Source: Synura sp. LO234KE (lineage: Eukaryota; Sar; Synurophyceae; Synurales; Mallomonadaceae). From it: DNA of 34,320 nt. Every line of letters starts with the position of its first letter. The stretch's first letter is position 1. The position numbers and the translations under genes are program-made. Shown piece after piece: positions 20,655 to 30,770 of this stretch. The notes under the pieces were generated by a model. The model was not told the origin of the DNA. It saw only the letters and a list, made by a program, of their open reading frames with translations, and ran no database searches. The stretch is taken from positions 1 through 34,320 of the forward strand of contig VKHC01000004.1 in assembly GCA_015143735.1 (NCBI GenBank), in the 5' to 3' direction.

Positions 20655-21330
20655 CACTTGAAGCTGGAGGAGTAGCGGGAGGACGTGCCAGTCTCCCCCT
20701 AGACGGAAGAGTCGCTGGAGTACATGCTTGCTTGCCCTCCGCGGAGATCGTGCTTGTTTCCCCTCAGCCGTAGGGCCCCCAGAGCATTTGCTTGTTTCTC
20801 TTCCGACGAGAAGGCGCCGGAGAACAACGTCCATTTCTTCCCTCCTTGTCTCTGCAGAATTCGCTTGTCTCTCCTTCGACAGTGAAGCCGCGGTCGTGCT
20901 GGTCCCCCCACAGACGGTAAGTCGCTAGAGAACGTGATAATTTGCCTTCTGAAGGTGCCACCGTTGGAGACCGTGCTGGTCCACTCTCTGACGGAGGAGC
21001 CACCGGCGGTTGTGCTTGTTTCCCCTCTGAGCCGATGCCGGTCGTTCTTGTTTGCCCGCTGACGGAGGAGTCGCTAGAGAACGCGCTACTTCGCCCTCTA
21101 AACGTGGCGCCGCCAGGGACAATGCTGATCTACCCTTCAACGGAGGAGTCACTGTAGAGGGTGCTTGTTTTCCCTCTAATGAAGGAGCCACTGCCGGTAG
21201 TTCTGGTTTGCCCTCTGAGGGAGGCGTTGCTGAAGCACGTGCTAGGTTGCCCTCCGCCGGAGGAGCCCCCGGAGAACGTGCTTGCTCACCCTCAGACGGA
21301 GAAGTCGCTGGAGAACGTGTTTGTTGCGAC
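20655..21330 (+). repeat. 45-bp coding minisatellite (about 15 units)
   Basis: A 15-residue unit with consensus close to GERACLPSEGGVA plus two variable positions can be read repeatedly on the plus strand. Examples are GGVAGGRASLPLDGRVAG at the left and SPSDGEVAGERVC at the right. Units have diverged and the frame slips in places. The antisense frame is also open over much of it (154 codons at 20925..21389), a by-product of the repeat. Copies A and B lack this array, so it expanded after copy C separated. Confidence 0.75.
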
Positions 21331-21800
21331 GTTGCACGGGGATCTCCGGAGAGCTTTGGTGGAGGAGGAGTCCTGAAAGCGTATCCCATATAAGTTGTCC
21401 ATCAATTTGCTGTATTAGGCAGCTTTCCGCTTAGGTGCTCGTCTTCTGTCCTGTCTTCCTGGTCTAGGTCGAAGTGGTGGTCTGCTTTTTGTCCATATAT
21501 TCAACCTATTATAATTGTCCCCACATAGTACCCTTGCTGACATTGCTGGCGTAGGTAGCACTTCTCTTTACTACAATGTCATGACCTCCCTCTGTGAAAT
21601 TTTTGTAGAAAGTGCTTCCCCCAGGGGTGGTACGCGCGTTCCCTTCTACCTAGTTTGAGACGTCGTTGCGTACTAACCATACCCGGGGGAGGCCTTTCCT
21701 ACACCCTTGGGCGGAGGCGGCCTTCCCCTACCCCCACTCGGTCACGGGGTTCGTCAGTTGGCCCATGCGAGGCTCTTAATATGTCAGATTTTTTGGAAAT

Positions 21801-23460
21801 AAGATTCATAGTACTTAGCAGGGAGTGTGTGGATAGGTACCACACGGGCAGCGGTCCCACGCAGCAATAGCTATATTTTATTTTGAAGAATAAGAATTGT
21901 CGCTCTAATAGAGGTTTCGGGTAATGAGCAGGAATGAGAGCGCTCGGAGCAACTTCTCATTCCCTATATCAAGAGGATTCTCGCCCGCGTTTCCAACAAA
22001 ATCTTATAGTTAATTATTACTACGGCGATGTTGAAGTTGCTAGGCTCGTGGTACAAGTGTACAATTTGGATGGTCGATGTACACCGAGAGAAGCCAGTCA
22101 TGATTACTTTTGTCTTCTTTGTGGTACTCGCTGACTTGGGCAAAGAGACGATGAGGTGGGTCTGACAGAGGACTAGGGGAAAATACCAGGAGAGGAGCTA
22201 GAGACCTTACTAGAGTATGGGAAGGACCCGAGCATGATTTAGCAACAAGTCGACTGATGTGGTATGAATGCCGGTGTGCGCCTTTACTCCCGAAGAGAAA
22301 TAGATATGTACTCTCTCGGCGATATTCTTTTTTCAGCGCACTCGCATGGAGTCTCGGACAAAGAGGCGAACAAAATATTCACTGTTGGTGAGGATGTTGC
22401 GTTGCAGGCCGCCCGCTGAGGCATCATACAAGTGAGTTGTTTACAACAAAGGTGCGCTTATTTGCAATGGTGCGCCGGGCAAACCGAGCCAGGAGGATTT
22501 TATGGGGTCAGAGAACGACCCCTAGAGGACCTTCGTGCCGTCAGAAGGAGCTCGGAAAGACAGTGAAGTTGCTCACTGTTCCTATTACCCAGGCAGATCC
22601 GATGACCATCTGGCGAGCGAATCAGTTTAAGTAGTTGTGGAAGTGGGCGCCTTTCCAATCCAGTGCCGAGCATTTACGAAGACAAAATAGCATGAGAAGA
22701 AGTGCAGGATGGATATACAGGTCGTTTAGGTGTCATAATCGGAACTGCGATCGTCAGATGCACGGAGAAAATATACTTTGCAGACGTAGTGCCCAATTGT
22801 CTAATTGCGTATATATGAAGCTCGTTCTCCCAATCGTCCTATCGCGTACATGAAGCGATTTCTCATAATGGCTATGGGAGCCCTACGAAAGACAAGAAAG
22901 GACGTACCTTATAGTCTTTGGTAAGAGTACCACATTCCCATCGAGGGGGCCGCCACGAGTACAGTAGTGCGGCTCGGGTGCGCTGGGTTTGAGCAGGTTG
23001 GCGGGATAAAAGGCACTCCGGTGTAAATGTCCCCCACGACCGTTTATCCTGGGGCAAAATAATTTGGAAATTACAATTTTGTCCTCCTCTCGTTCTTTAC
23101 CATTGACGTGCATTTACCTTTCCCTTGATCTTTACATGCTTTTAGCAAAAAATAGTAAAAGCTCACGGTGAATTTTAGCCATGGAAGTGAGTAAGAAGCC
23201 TTGGTTTGATGACTTGGTGAACAACAAATGATGAATTTTAATTGTTAGTACCAAGAGATTGTGTCGGCTATCGTACAGATCTGCGTCCAAGATTTTTCAA
23301 CTCCAGGAAATCGTCTCGCTCATAACGTAACACTCAGCACCATCACCAGAAATATCATCTACTGTGAATAGAAAAAATACCTGTCGCTCTAAGCAACAGG
23401 GACACCCATTGATTTGTCCATAGTCGCTTCTCCGCTAATCTTGCTCGGTTCCCCAATTCC
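21801..23460. other. Unassigned sequence, possible ankyrin-like debris
   Basis: Short plus-strand pieces at 21934..22134 (GDVEVARLVVQVYNLDGR) and ~22380-22440 (VGEDVALQAAR) vaguely resemble ankyrin-repeat helices. They are interrupted by stops and do not chain into a gene. Remaining sequence shows nothing recognisable. Confidence 0.3.
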
Positions 23461-23469
23461 AGAATATTA

Positions 23470-23730
23470 ATGGACTTTTTTAATATTAAAGGCTCGCTTG
23501 CGTCTCTTCTTTCATCCTATGGGGATCTCGTCCAGTGGAACAGATTTACACATGCTGGGAATGTTGTGAAGCTCAGTGGCTCTAAAGCGCTTAGCAAAGT
23601 TTTAGACACTCCAACTCCCGACCTGTCCCTCAGGCCCCTCTTATTCGAGGCCAGGCAAGGCATTCAAGTAACTGTTCACGAGAGAAGTCCCAATTTCCTT
23701 CGGGAAGCCAGGGTGGTGGTACCTGCTTAG
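23470..23730 (+). CDS. Unrecognised 86-codon open frame
   Basis: Begins with ATG (MDFFNIKGSLASLLSSYGDL) and includes PLLFEARQGIQVTVHERSP. No family is recognised. It lies just upstream of the LINE 3' fragment on the same strand and could be part of it or an exon of an unidentified gene. Confidence 0.25.
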   Translation: MDFFNIKGSLASLLSSYGDLVQWNRFTHAGNVVKLSGSKALSKVLDTPTPDLSLRPLLFEARQGIQVTVHERSPNFLREARVVVPA

Positions 23731-24249
23731 TTTGTCTGGTCAGCTATGTCTTTCTAGGTAATCTAAACTTAGCTTTGTAAATAAAAAACTCGACTGGAAT
23801 GAGATCAAACGTCAACCTATTCTTATTAAGTCCAGACCAAAATGTTACGTTGCACGTTTTGGTCATTCTGCACATAAAGGCATTGTGGCGGATCAGAGAT
23901 AATGCTACCGTAAATAGGAATGCCCGGCATGATTTTGATAATCATCTTCGCCTTCTTCCACTACCCAATGAACTCGACCGCCGTTTGCTCCCCGCACTGC
24001 CGAAACTACTCGCGTCTAAAGATGAACATACGCTGAAGCTGATCTCGCCACCCTTCGGGTTCTTCAGAGACGCTGTTATAAACCTCGTCTTTCTTGTTAC
24101 GTAACACCCTTCCGCGGTATCCCCCGGTCTTTTATGCCGTCCGGCTTGGTCATGTCCTTGGCTTCAACACGTCCTGGAAGGAGGCGCAGCCTCAGACAGT
24201 CGGCATTCACACTGACTTCAAAAGTTTCACCTCCCATCAAACAATCTCC

Positions 24250-24672
24250 TCCTAGACGACCCAGTTGTGTTTCACTTCACAGACAGCTCTGCCCTGCCCA
24301 ATGGCCCAGCTGGCTGGGGTGTGCACATAACCTACCCGGAGCGAACGGAGACCAAGAAACTCTGGGCTGGGTACCTTTGCTGCCACCAGCAATACGAGTG
24401 AACTGAGTCAAATGTACAACGCCCTAGATTGGATCAATACTTCACTCGTGGTTTGCACCAGATATAACATTGTCTCCGATAGCGATTACTGTGTCAAACC
24501 GCGGGCTATTAAACCAGTTGCTAACAGGCGGATCATCGCTCGTATCCACTCTCTCCTCGCCAAAGTAGAACCGAAAATTGATTTATATATTTCTCGGACC
24601 TCATCCCACACGAATGCAGACACTCCCTTCGCAAAAGGGAACGCCGCTGCGAACCGACTAGCGGCGCGTGGC
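24250..24672 (+). pseudogene. LINE RNase H domain (frameshifted)
   Basis: First half: FHFTDSSALPNGPAGWGVHI with catalytic Asp at 24282. Near 24380 the frame shifts by one, and the second half reads AATSNTSELSQMYNALDWI (catalytic Glu at 24400), then NIVSDSDYC (third acidic residue) and RIHSLLAKVEPKIDLYI. The final motif reads GNAAANRLAARG, where G-N-x-x-A-D is usual. The last catalytic Asp is therefore Asn, so the domain would be inactive even without the frameshift. Confidence 0.8.
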
Positions 24673-24811
24673 TGCGGGGCACCCTGCCTGTCTCGATCCT
24701 CGAGGGCCCCCTTGTCCCCTCCTGCAAAGCACCAGCGCCCCTCCAAGCCTCGCCATCCCCATCGGTCCCCGCCCTACGCTGTACTGCGTCGCACTCGTGA
24801 AGACCGCTGCT

Positions 24812-24869
24812 CTCCCCGTCGCGACCCTCGCTTGCCCCGGCCCTCCCCGTCGCGACCCTCGCTTGCCCC
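24812..24869. repeat. 31-bp tandem duplication
   Basis: CTCCCCGTCGCGACCCTCGC and the following bases recur with a period of 31 bp, with 27 matching positions in the second unit. It lies just after the RNase H in C-rich sequence. Confidence 0.85.
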
Positions 24870-24929
24870 CGACTGACAGGAGACGGCCTCCCCTCTGGTG
24901 TGCTTTTTATCTACGTTTAGCCACAACGC

Positions 24930-25784
24930 GTTTTCGTTCTTTCTGCCAGTGACTGTAACCCGCCTATGTTTTTTTTTGAAAGTGAACTTAGCTTAGCAAG
25001 ACATGGCACGACAGGCATATAATGCAAAGCACCCAAATGAGCCAGATTGGTAAATCCCGCGAGGGGTATGGGCAGGCGGACCTCCTTGAGTAACAAGGTG
25101 CTAAAATCTCCCAGGATGCCAGATGGCCAAATATGGACTGGTGTGGGGGCGCGTCTTGCACCGACCCTCTCTCATCGTCTGCTAGAGTCATGGCCCTCGC
25201 GTGGGTGGCCCTGAAGCATTGGAGGGCAAACCAGTGCCGAGTTGCTGCCAGGCTCTCAGATTTACTGGTGGTAGCGGCGTCTCTCTGCTTCTTAGTGCTT
25301 ACAGTCTCCCTGTGTCCGCTCTCGCTCAAGCCCGCGGCGTCTGTGGGGGCCAGGTTGGCTAGGGCGGGTAGGAGTAGGCAGTGCTGTCGCGGGGGAAAGT
25401 CATGCTGCCACGTGTTGGCGCTGGGCCAGGAGAGCACGTCCCTGGACTCAATATCGTGTGGTTCAGGCCGGTGGGGCCTGACTTTGCCTGTCGACTTTGG
25501 TCTCTTCTTCCAGGGGTGGGTCATCGCGGCTGAGTTGGGCTCGGACCGCTGGTTTGTCTTGTTGAGTGCTCATGGTGGTTGGTAGGTGGAGAGGCGTCTC
25601 TGCGCGCGCTGGGAGGGGGGTCGTGGGGGTCCGGGGCGGTCAGGGTGATCTTTTTGCGCTTGCTCCTGTGTCCTGTTGCGTCCGACGGTCTCCTGACGGT
25701 GGTGGGCTGTGGCTGCCGCCAGGTGTTCCTGGTCGTGGGTAGCCTACCAACGGTCGTGAAGCGCCCGCTAAGAACTACTGTTAA
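24930..25784 (-). mobile_element. GC-rich minus-strand segment, possible LINE ORF1 region
   Basis: Long open frames on the minus strand (25521..25892 and 24988..25524) are Pro/Ser/Arg-rich and then mixed in composition (QRDAATTSKSESLAATRHWF, HARAMTLADDERGS). An ATG at 25574 starts MSTQQDKPAVRAQLSRDD, but this frame ends in a stop at 36 codons. The segment follows the LINE 3' tail directly in the same orientation, as the Pro-rich stretch at 11.6-11.9 kb follows the similar tail there. This suggests a head-to-tail LINE junction or a longer 3' region. No domain confirms it. Confidence 0.35.
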
Positions 25785-25901
25785 TGTTAGGGTGGTTATA
25801 ATTGAAGGGGACAGGATAAAAATGCATGCTCGGGTAAACGAGGAGTGCATTATCGTACTGCGTGTCAGTGGGCATAGGTGTGACAAGGTCATACTTATTG
25901 A
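25785..25901 (-). repeat. LINE 3' tail (shared with 11.46-11.58 kb)
   Basis: After the RNase H stop the minus strand reads ~115 bp ending in CAATTATAACCACCCTAA and CATTAACAG. This is similar over about 100 bp to the plus strand at 11460..11575, where it ends in TAATAATAATA. The position after the stop suggests a 3' UTR. Confidence 0.5.
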
Positions 25902-26084
25902 CTACACAGGGGCACATTGATCAGACGCCGAGCCGAGGGCCGGGTGAGGGGGAGGGCTGTCCAGATGGACGGGGTCGCCTGGGTCGCCATTCCAATCCAG
26001 CGGGTATTCGAATGGTTGCGCTAGCCGCTCGTCCTCATCGAGAGACTGATCCGGTGGCACGGAGTACTCTGTTAGGTACATGAG

Positions 26085-26565
26085 GCGACCCTGGTCCGCG
26101 AGTTTGTCCGCATCGCGGTTGCGCCTACTGTCCCTCGATTCGTCTGTCCGATGTGCTTTCACCCTTCAAAACTGAACGATGCTCCCCACTCTACTGGTGA
26201 GAGCAAGTTGATCGTACGCCCACTGGATGAGTCTTCCATTGCGGATGCGAGAGCTGTCCCTTCCGGGCATGAAGTCTATTGCGTCGATCCCGTAGTAGCT
26301 ATCGTAACTGATGGCGGCGTCGGGGAGCTGCTAGAGGATCCATTCTAGGGCCTCACCAATGGCGGTGACCTCTGCAGTGTTGTTACTCTTGTGCGTGGCG
26401 CCGTGGTATTGGATGTTGTCCAGGTCCAGCATGAGGAAGTTGTTCCGTTGACAGAGGACTCTGTCATCCGTATGGTGAGCTGCAATAAGGCCCCAGATGG
26501 CTTTGGCCGGGAGGTGTTGGGGGGGTTCTGATTTGATGTCGGACCTGTCCGTGTAGACACTGATT
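26085..26565 (-). pseudogene. LINE RNase H with intact catalytic residues but two stops
   Basis: One frame reads through the domain: VYTDRSDIKS (Asp, 26547-26549), NNTAEVTAIGEALEWIL (Glu), a TAG stop, AISYDSYYGIDA (Asp), RNGRLIQWAYDQL, a TGA stop, then VKAHRTDESRDS and NRDADKLADQG (last Asp). All four acidic positions are kept and only the two stops interrupt. The decay is therefore milder here than in the RT. Confidence 0.85.
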
Positions 26566-29224
26566 AGTTCTGTGCCCTCCACATGGACTTGGTCCCGGTG
26601 GCGCTGTTGCTCCAGTGCGAGTCGAAGTTGGTCCGCTACCTCCGCTGCTGTTTCACCTGAAAATCCGCGGAGTTTCCCTCCCGACACTTGAAAAATTTGG
26701 GACTTGACCAGATCATAATCTGCATGTACCCCACACACTTTCCCCCGGTGGACTACGAACCATTTCGACTCTTTAGGGAGTTCTTCAGACCAACGGCGAG
26801 CGGAGGAGGCAAGCATGTGGCGGCGTTCTTCCCAGATGGCTTCCTGAAGGTGGTTTAGCTGTCGAATATGGCGGAGGAACATTGCGTCAGCGTCTCTGTC
26901 CGAGGGACGTTCAAGATTCATGTACGCTATTTGGAGGCGTTTGTTGTTTCTGGAGCCGCGTGAGGTCTCCCAGTGCCACTCGATAGCCGTCCGGTTCTTC
27001 GTAGAGCTCAAGAAGTAGTTGTGCCAGGGTTCTTTCTCCATTTGGGGGTTCCTGCCATTTTTCTTGGATTGCTGCTGTCCCGAGGGTACGGGCGCGATGT
27101 AGGTCCTCTCCAGGGCATTCCCGATAGAGGTGGTCGTACGAGTCCATGCTGACCTTCCAGAGTTTACAGTGCCCTTCCTCTCGCCAGGCCGCAGTGTCGG
27201 GTTTGAGATCTTTAACTCAATTGCTGCCCACGCTCCAGTTCCTGCGGTCCACTTGCCGAAGCCGGTGACCTCTTTGACCGATGGAGAATTCTGGGATATA
27301 ATGGACGCGCGCAGTAAGTTGAAAGTGTTGTCGTGCCAGTAGGGGGTCTCTCCCCTGCTGCTCCTGGGTGGATAAGGGTGCTTAGAAATTCCGTGACAAC
27401 GGAGCCGGGAGATGGGCCTGCATCTTCCTCGCTCCAGTTCCCCGTCCAGAAGCTCCCCCATCGATCTTGTCTCCAGGACGCTTTGTAGATGGCAAGCCGG
27501 AAAAGCGGTAATCAGAGATGAATGGTTATGTTGGGGCAATTGAGCTCATGGATTCGTCGGAGGAGGGCAAGTTGAGTGATATTCTTGAGCCTCGTTTTGG
27601 TGGTCCGTAGCAGTCGGGCTAGAAGCGACACGGGTGTGGTACAAGAATTCGAGTCCCCTCGTCACAGTGCCGGTGATCATATACTACTCGGAGAGTGAGC
27701 CCGTAGGGAAGGTTCCGGTAGGAGAATGCACGGGTGAGGTCCGGGTCTGTAAGGGATTGGAATCTCCACAAGCGCTACTCTCCAGTAGTGTAGTAGGCGA
27801 TACTCCCCACCATTGGTGTGGGTCTGTCGTTGAGTTGATCCTGGACCATGGTGGGGGAATGGTGGTACCCCACGTATATGTCGCTCGGGGGAGGTGGGGC
27901 AGTGGGGAGGTCGGTCGCTCCTTGGGTGTATGGACCCTGGAGGAGCGTGAGTCGGGCGACCTATGTGACCCGGAGGAAGGAAGGGCACAACCCCGTGCAC
28001 TTCAACGCTCCCTGGGTGGAAATGACCTGAGGTCTCGGAGGGGGGAGCGTGTGATGCGCTTAATGTAGCTGCTCTTTTGGGTGGGGCGTGAGTCCTTCCA
28101 GGTCTGTAGCTCCTGTTTGGTGGGTAGAGACATCACTTGGAGACGCCGAACTTCTTGTCCTGGGGGAAAGAAGTTGGGGAGGGTCCCAGAGATCACTTGA
28201 GGGCGTTGGGAGATGGAAGTACAGTTCCCTGCGCTAAGTTGGAGCACCTCCAGGGTCCATCGGTAGATCTAAATTTCTGCCGTGGCCCCGTCCAGCGGCA
28301 AGATGTAGTCTTGAATAGAGAAGGTTGATCCGGGAGCACCAAGGGTCGTTCCCGGTAGTTGCACGTGCCAGATTCGCCCTCTGCCGAGGGTGGGGGAGGT
28401 CATGGCCTTGATGGGAACCTCTGGTGGCTACTTCTGGAGCCAGTCCGGCGTGGTGGGTTCTGTCCTCCAAGTGGTTAGTCGGAACTCTGGGTCAAGGATG
28501 CCGAGATCCGCACTGCTGATGATGTCTTCTGTGGCAAGATGCCTTCTTTGTGATGGGGTCAGTTCTGCTCTCCTAGTAGGGTCGGTCAGTTTGTCCTTCG
28601 GGGGTATGTCACACGCTGTCCCTTGCATTAGAATGGTCCCTCCCTCTGGTGTGTATTCTATTATGCTCGAGATCCAGTGGCCTGGTCAAATTCGATTCAG
28701 GCAGGGAGCCCTCCCAATTTCAATCGCCGCCGCCGCCCATCGGGTGTAGTGGTGATCTCCGTGTTCGTGGACCCGGGCCAGCAGCAGGGAGAGTTTTTGA
28801 TCTTGGATTACGTGGGAGAGTCGGGGAAATTTGTATCCTCCCATGGTGCACGGTTGAAATAGCGCCTCAGCTTGGGAAGTCCTCATGTTTTTGGAGATGT
28901 GTCGGTAGGTCCGCGCAAAGAGGGAATCCAGGGCTCTGGTTCGTCTAGGGACCACTGTGATTGTCTCTCCCATAGTAGGCCACCTCGAAGAACCTCTGCA
29001 ATTGCTTCAGCCGAGCCTCGGGCGCTTTTTACTCTTCGTAGCATCGTCTGCAGTTCTTGATTGATGAGTTCCAATTGAGTTCCCTGCTGGTCTCTCTCCA
29101 TTTTGTCATACCATTTGCCCAGGCTCTTGAAGCAGTGTTTTTCTTTAATGGGGACCCAGGTAGCCTTCCAGCGGTGGTCATGTATCCAGAGCCCCTTGTC
29201 GGATGCTGGTTGGCGAAGATCGTC

Positions 29225-29945
29225 CTGTCTTCAGGTGGTCGTGGTGGGTACGTATATGTTTCTGTTGGATCAGGTAATAGCGGGTCTGGCGGTCTGATAG
29301 CGTTGGTTGCGGGAATTTCTTCCAAGGTGACTGGTGGCGGGGTTTCAATAGTGAGTGGTTCTAGTTCTGAGACATCAAGTGGGTCTATTCTTCTGAGCAC
29401 TTCCGATGGTGGAAATTCGAGCGTGAGTGGTCAAGTTTCTTTAGCCATAGGAATATCCACACTAGGAGACAGCGGTAGTACCTTTCTGGAATCCGGCAAT
29501 GCTTTAATTGGTAATAGCGGAGCCGTGTATATTGGAAGCGGGGCGGCAGCAATCAAAGGTCGTGGAGGGTCAGTTTACATCCTAGTGGGATCGGGTAATA
29601 GAGGCACAGGTGGCGAAGTGGTAATATCTGCTGGTATCTCCTCGTTTGCGACTGTTGGAAGTGTGTTCTTGGTAACAGGAGGCAGTGCTACGCATAGCAG
29701 TAGATCGCTACTTTTGAGTTCAGTAGACTCTGGTACAGCAGGTGAAAGCAGTAGTGCAGTACTGAGCACAGGTGCTGCTAGCTCGGGGAATAGTGGATCT
29801 ATATCTATTGGCTCTGGTGGAGCGGTGAAGGGTCGGGGAGGATCGGTCTACGTTAGTGTGGGCTCTGGCTCCTCTGGAACTGGTGGGGTTCTTGTACTTT
29901 CTGCTGGAGCGTCGTCATCTGCGACTGTGATAGGTTCTGAGTATC
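29225..29945 (+). CDS. Gly/Ser-rich beta-repeat fragment inserted in the LINE
   Basis: About 240 codons are open on the plus strand and the frame even extends beyond both edges (29057..30034) into LINE antisense sequence. The content is 2.7 repeat units, each opening with GRGGSVYVSVGSG or a close form (29236, ~29560, ~29830; periods 324 and 270 bp). These are followed by SGTGGEVVISAGISS, a TGGS/SSSLLLSS stretch with TAGESSSAVLSTGAASSGNS and a GSISIGSG closing strand. Alternating Gly/Ser and beta-branched residues suggest a beta-helix or beta-roll surface protein. Similar repeats occur, as far as I recall, in large proteins of algae and oomycetes. No start, signal peptide or intron is evident, so it is a fragment. 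The LINE is collinear on either side. Confidence 0.7.
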
Positions 29946-30770
29946 TGCTCTGCAATACGCATTCCTGTGATGGCGGCATACCCCGCTACCAATTCAGCCT
30001 TCCGTTGGAGTTGAGCGTGGGTTGCGGCGAATGATTGTAGGTCGTCTGCAAAACGCACGTCAGGGGCAGCATACAGGGTTCCTTGGGGCGGCGTAGGCGG
30101 AAGCTCCCTGTGGATATGTCTAAGACCGCTACCCAAGTAAGTGGGCTGCTACGTCTCCTCGTCTGCATCCCATTTCGGCGTCGAAGTCAAGTCCTTCGAG
30201 TCGATTAAGACCTTCTTTGATTCACTTGGAGAAGGAGTAAACTCTGCGCATGACGGTATGATTGCCGAGATCAAGCAGAATCAGCCATTCTACTAGGGGG
30301 GCGGGGACACCAAGACGCCGCCAGGCCAACCGGATCAGCCACTTACCAACGAAGTCGAACGCTTTCCATATGTCCCAGCTGGAGCCGAATAGTGTGTGCA
30401 TTTCATCGAAGGCCGCTTCGAGAGTGTTGATTACTTGGATGTTTGCAGAGTCCGTCCCGCGCTGTGAAAGGTGGGCCTGTTGCGTGGCTCGGACGACTTT
30501 GTGCTTGAGTAGTACCGACGTGATACTGCTCATAACAAGGGTTGTCCAGATTTTTTGTAGTAAGTCGAGAAGCATGATGGGTCGAAGGTCGTCACTGCCA
30601 TTCCTTCGCAAGACCGTGATGGGTCCAGAACCCTACCATGCATTTGTAGGCCGCTTCTCTCCATTCCACCGGACACATCTTATCGGTGTGGTACGTGATG
30701 CCTGAAGGTCCTCCTGCCGTCCCATCAGATTTCTGTTTTAGGCTCTGCTCGAACTCCAGGAATGTTGGAC
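29935..30770 (-). pseudogene. LINE reverse transcriptase (broken)
   Basis: Motifs in order: TFLEFEQSLKQKSDGTAGGP then SGITYHT, DLRPIMLLDLLQKIWTTLV (the RPI-L block), SSWDIWKAFD (first catalytic Asp, ~30352-30385) and RFADDLQSFA with the FADD box at 30041-30052, then AITGMRIAEQILRTYH. Three or more frames are used. The match to non-LTR enzymes is strong throughout. The coding sequence stops matching right after RTYH, where the Gly/Ser repeat begins. Confidence 0.88.

Larger units (their letters stand above)
19090..21800 (+). mobile_element. Unclassified repeat family, copy C (best preserved)
   Basis: Full-length homologue of copy B in the same orientation. The order is: N-terminal block and FG-rich block in one open frame (19123..19764); a middle block with FMLQDTGDTVSFQCRGDP (~19860); a block LLGYFFSTQ, IPLWAAHLTDVEEAW, ALKRALVLSP (20033-20300); VAAAEWLEDLRSALVAQES (~20400); a 45-bp coding minisatellite (20655-21330); AFRLGARLLSCLPGLGRSGGL (~21420-21490); and the 3' end with CGTTGCGTACTAACCA and CCCCCACTCGGTCACGGGG (21640-21750), shared with copy B. 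No inverted termini or known transposase/RT domain is seen. Several frame changes separate the blocks, so this copy is probably dead as a whole. Confidence 0.65.
23799..24900 (+). mobile_element. 3' part of a LINE (RNase H-containing type)
   Basis: The first open piece, 23799..24104, contains HVLVILHIKALWRIRDNATV, which looks like the post-RT region of such elements. It is followed by a frame-shifted RNase H at 24250-24672 and a GC-rich tail. RT and endonuclease upstream are missing, which fits 5' truncation as is usual for LINE insertions. The 3' UTR differs from that of the minus-strand LINE nearby, so it belongs to another family. Confidence 0.6.

Noticed and set aside
20925-21389. Minus-strand Pro/Glu/Gly-rich repeat protein
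   Set aside because: It is the reverse frame of the 45-bp minisatellite; the plus strand agrees with the orientation of copy C and its neighbouring blocks.
21934-22634. Ankyrin-repeat gene
   Set aside because: There are only two short look-alike pieces, with stops between and no splice sites that join them; kept only as a weak remark.
24134-24406. 90-codon plus-strand frame overlapping the RNase H
   Set aside because: It is out of frame with the recognisable RNase H motifs.
29029-29400. Pro-rich minus-strand frame (LLPDPTETYTYPPRPPED)
   Set aside because: It is partly LINE and partly antisense of the Gly/Ser repeat. The plus frame is longer and has a regular repeat structure.
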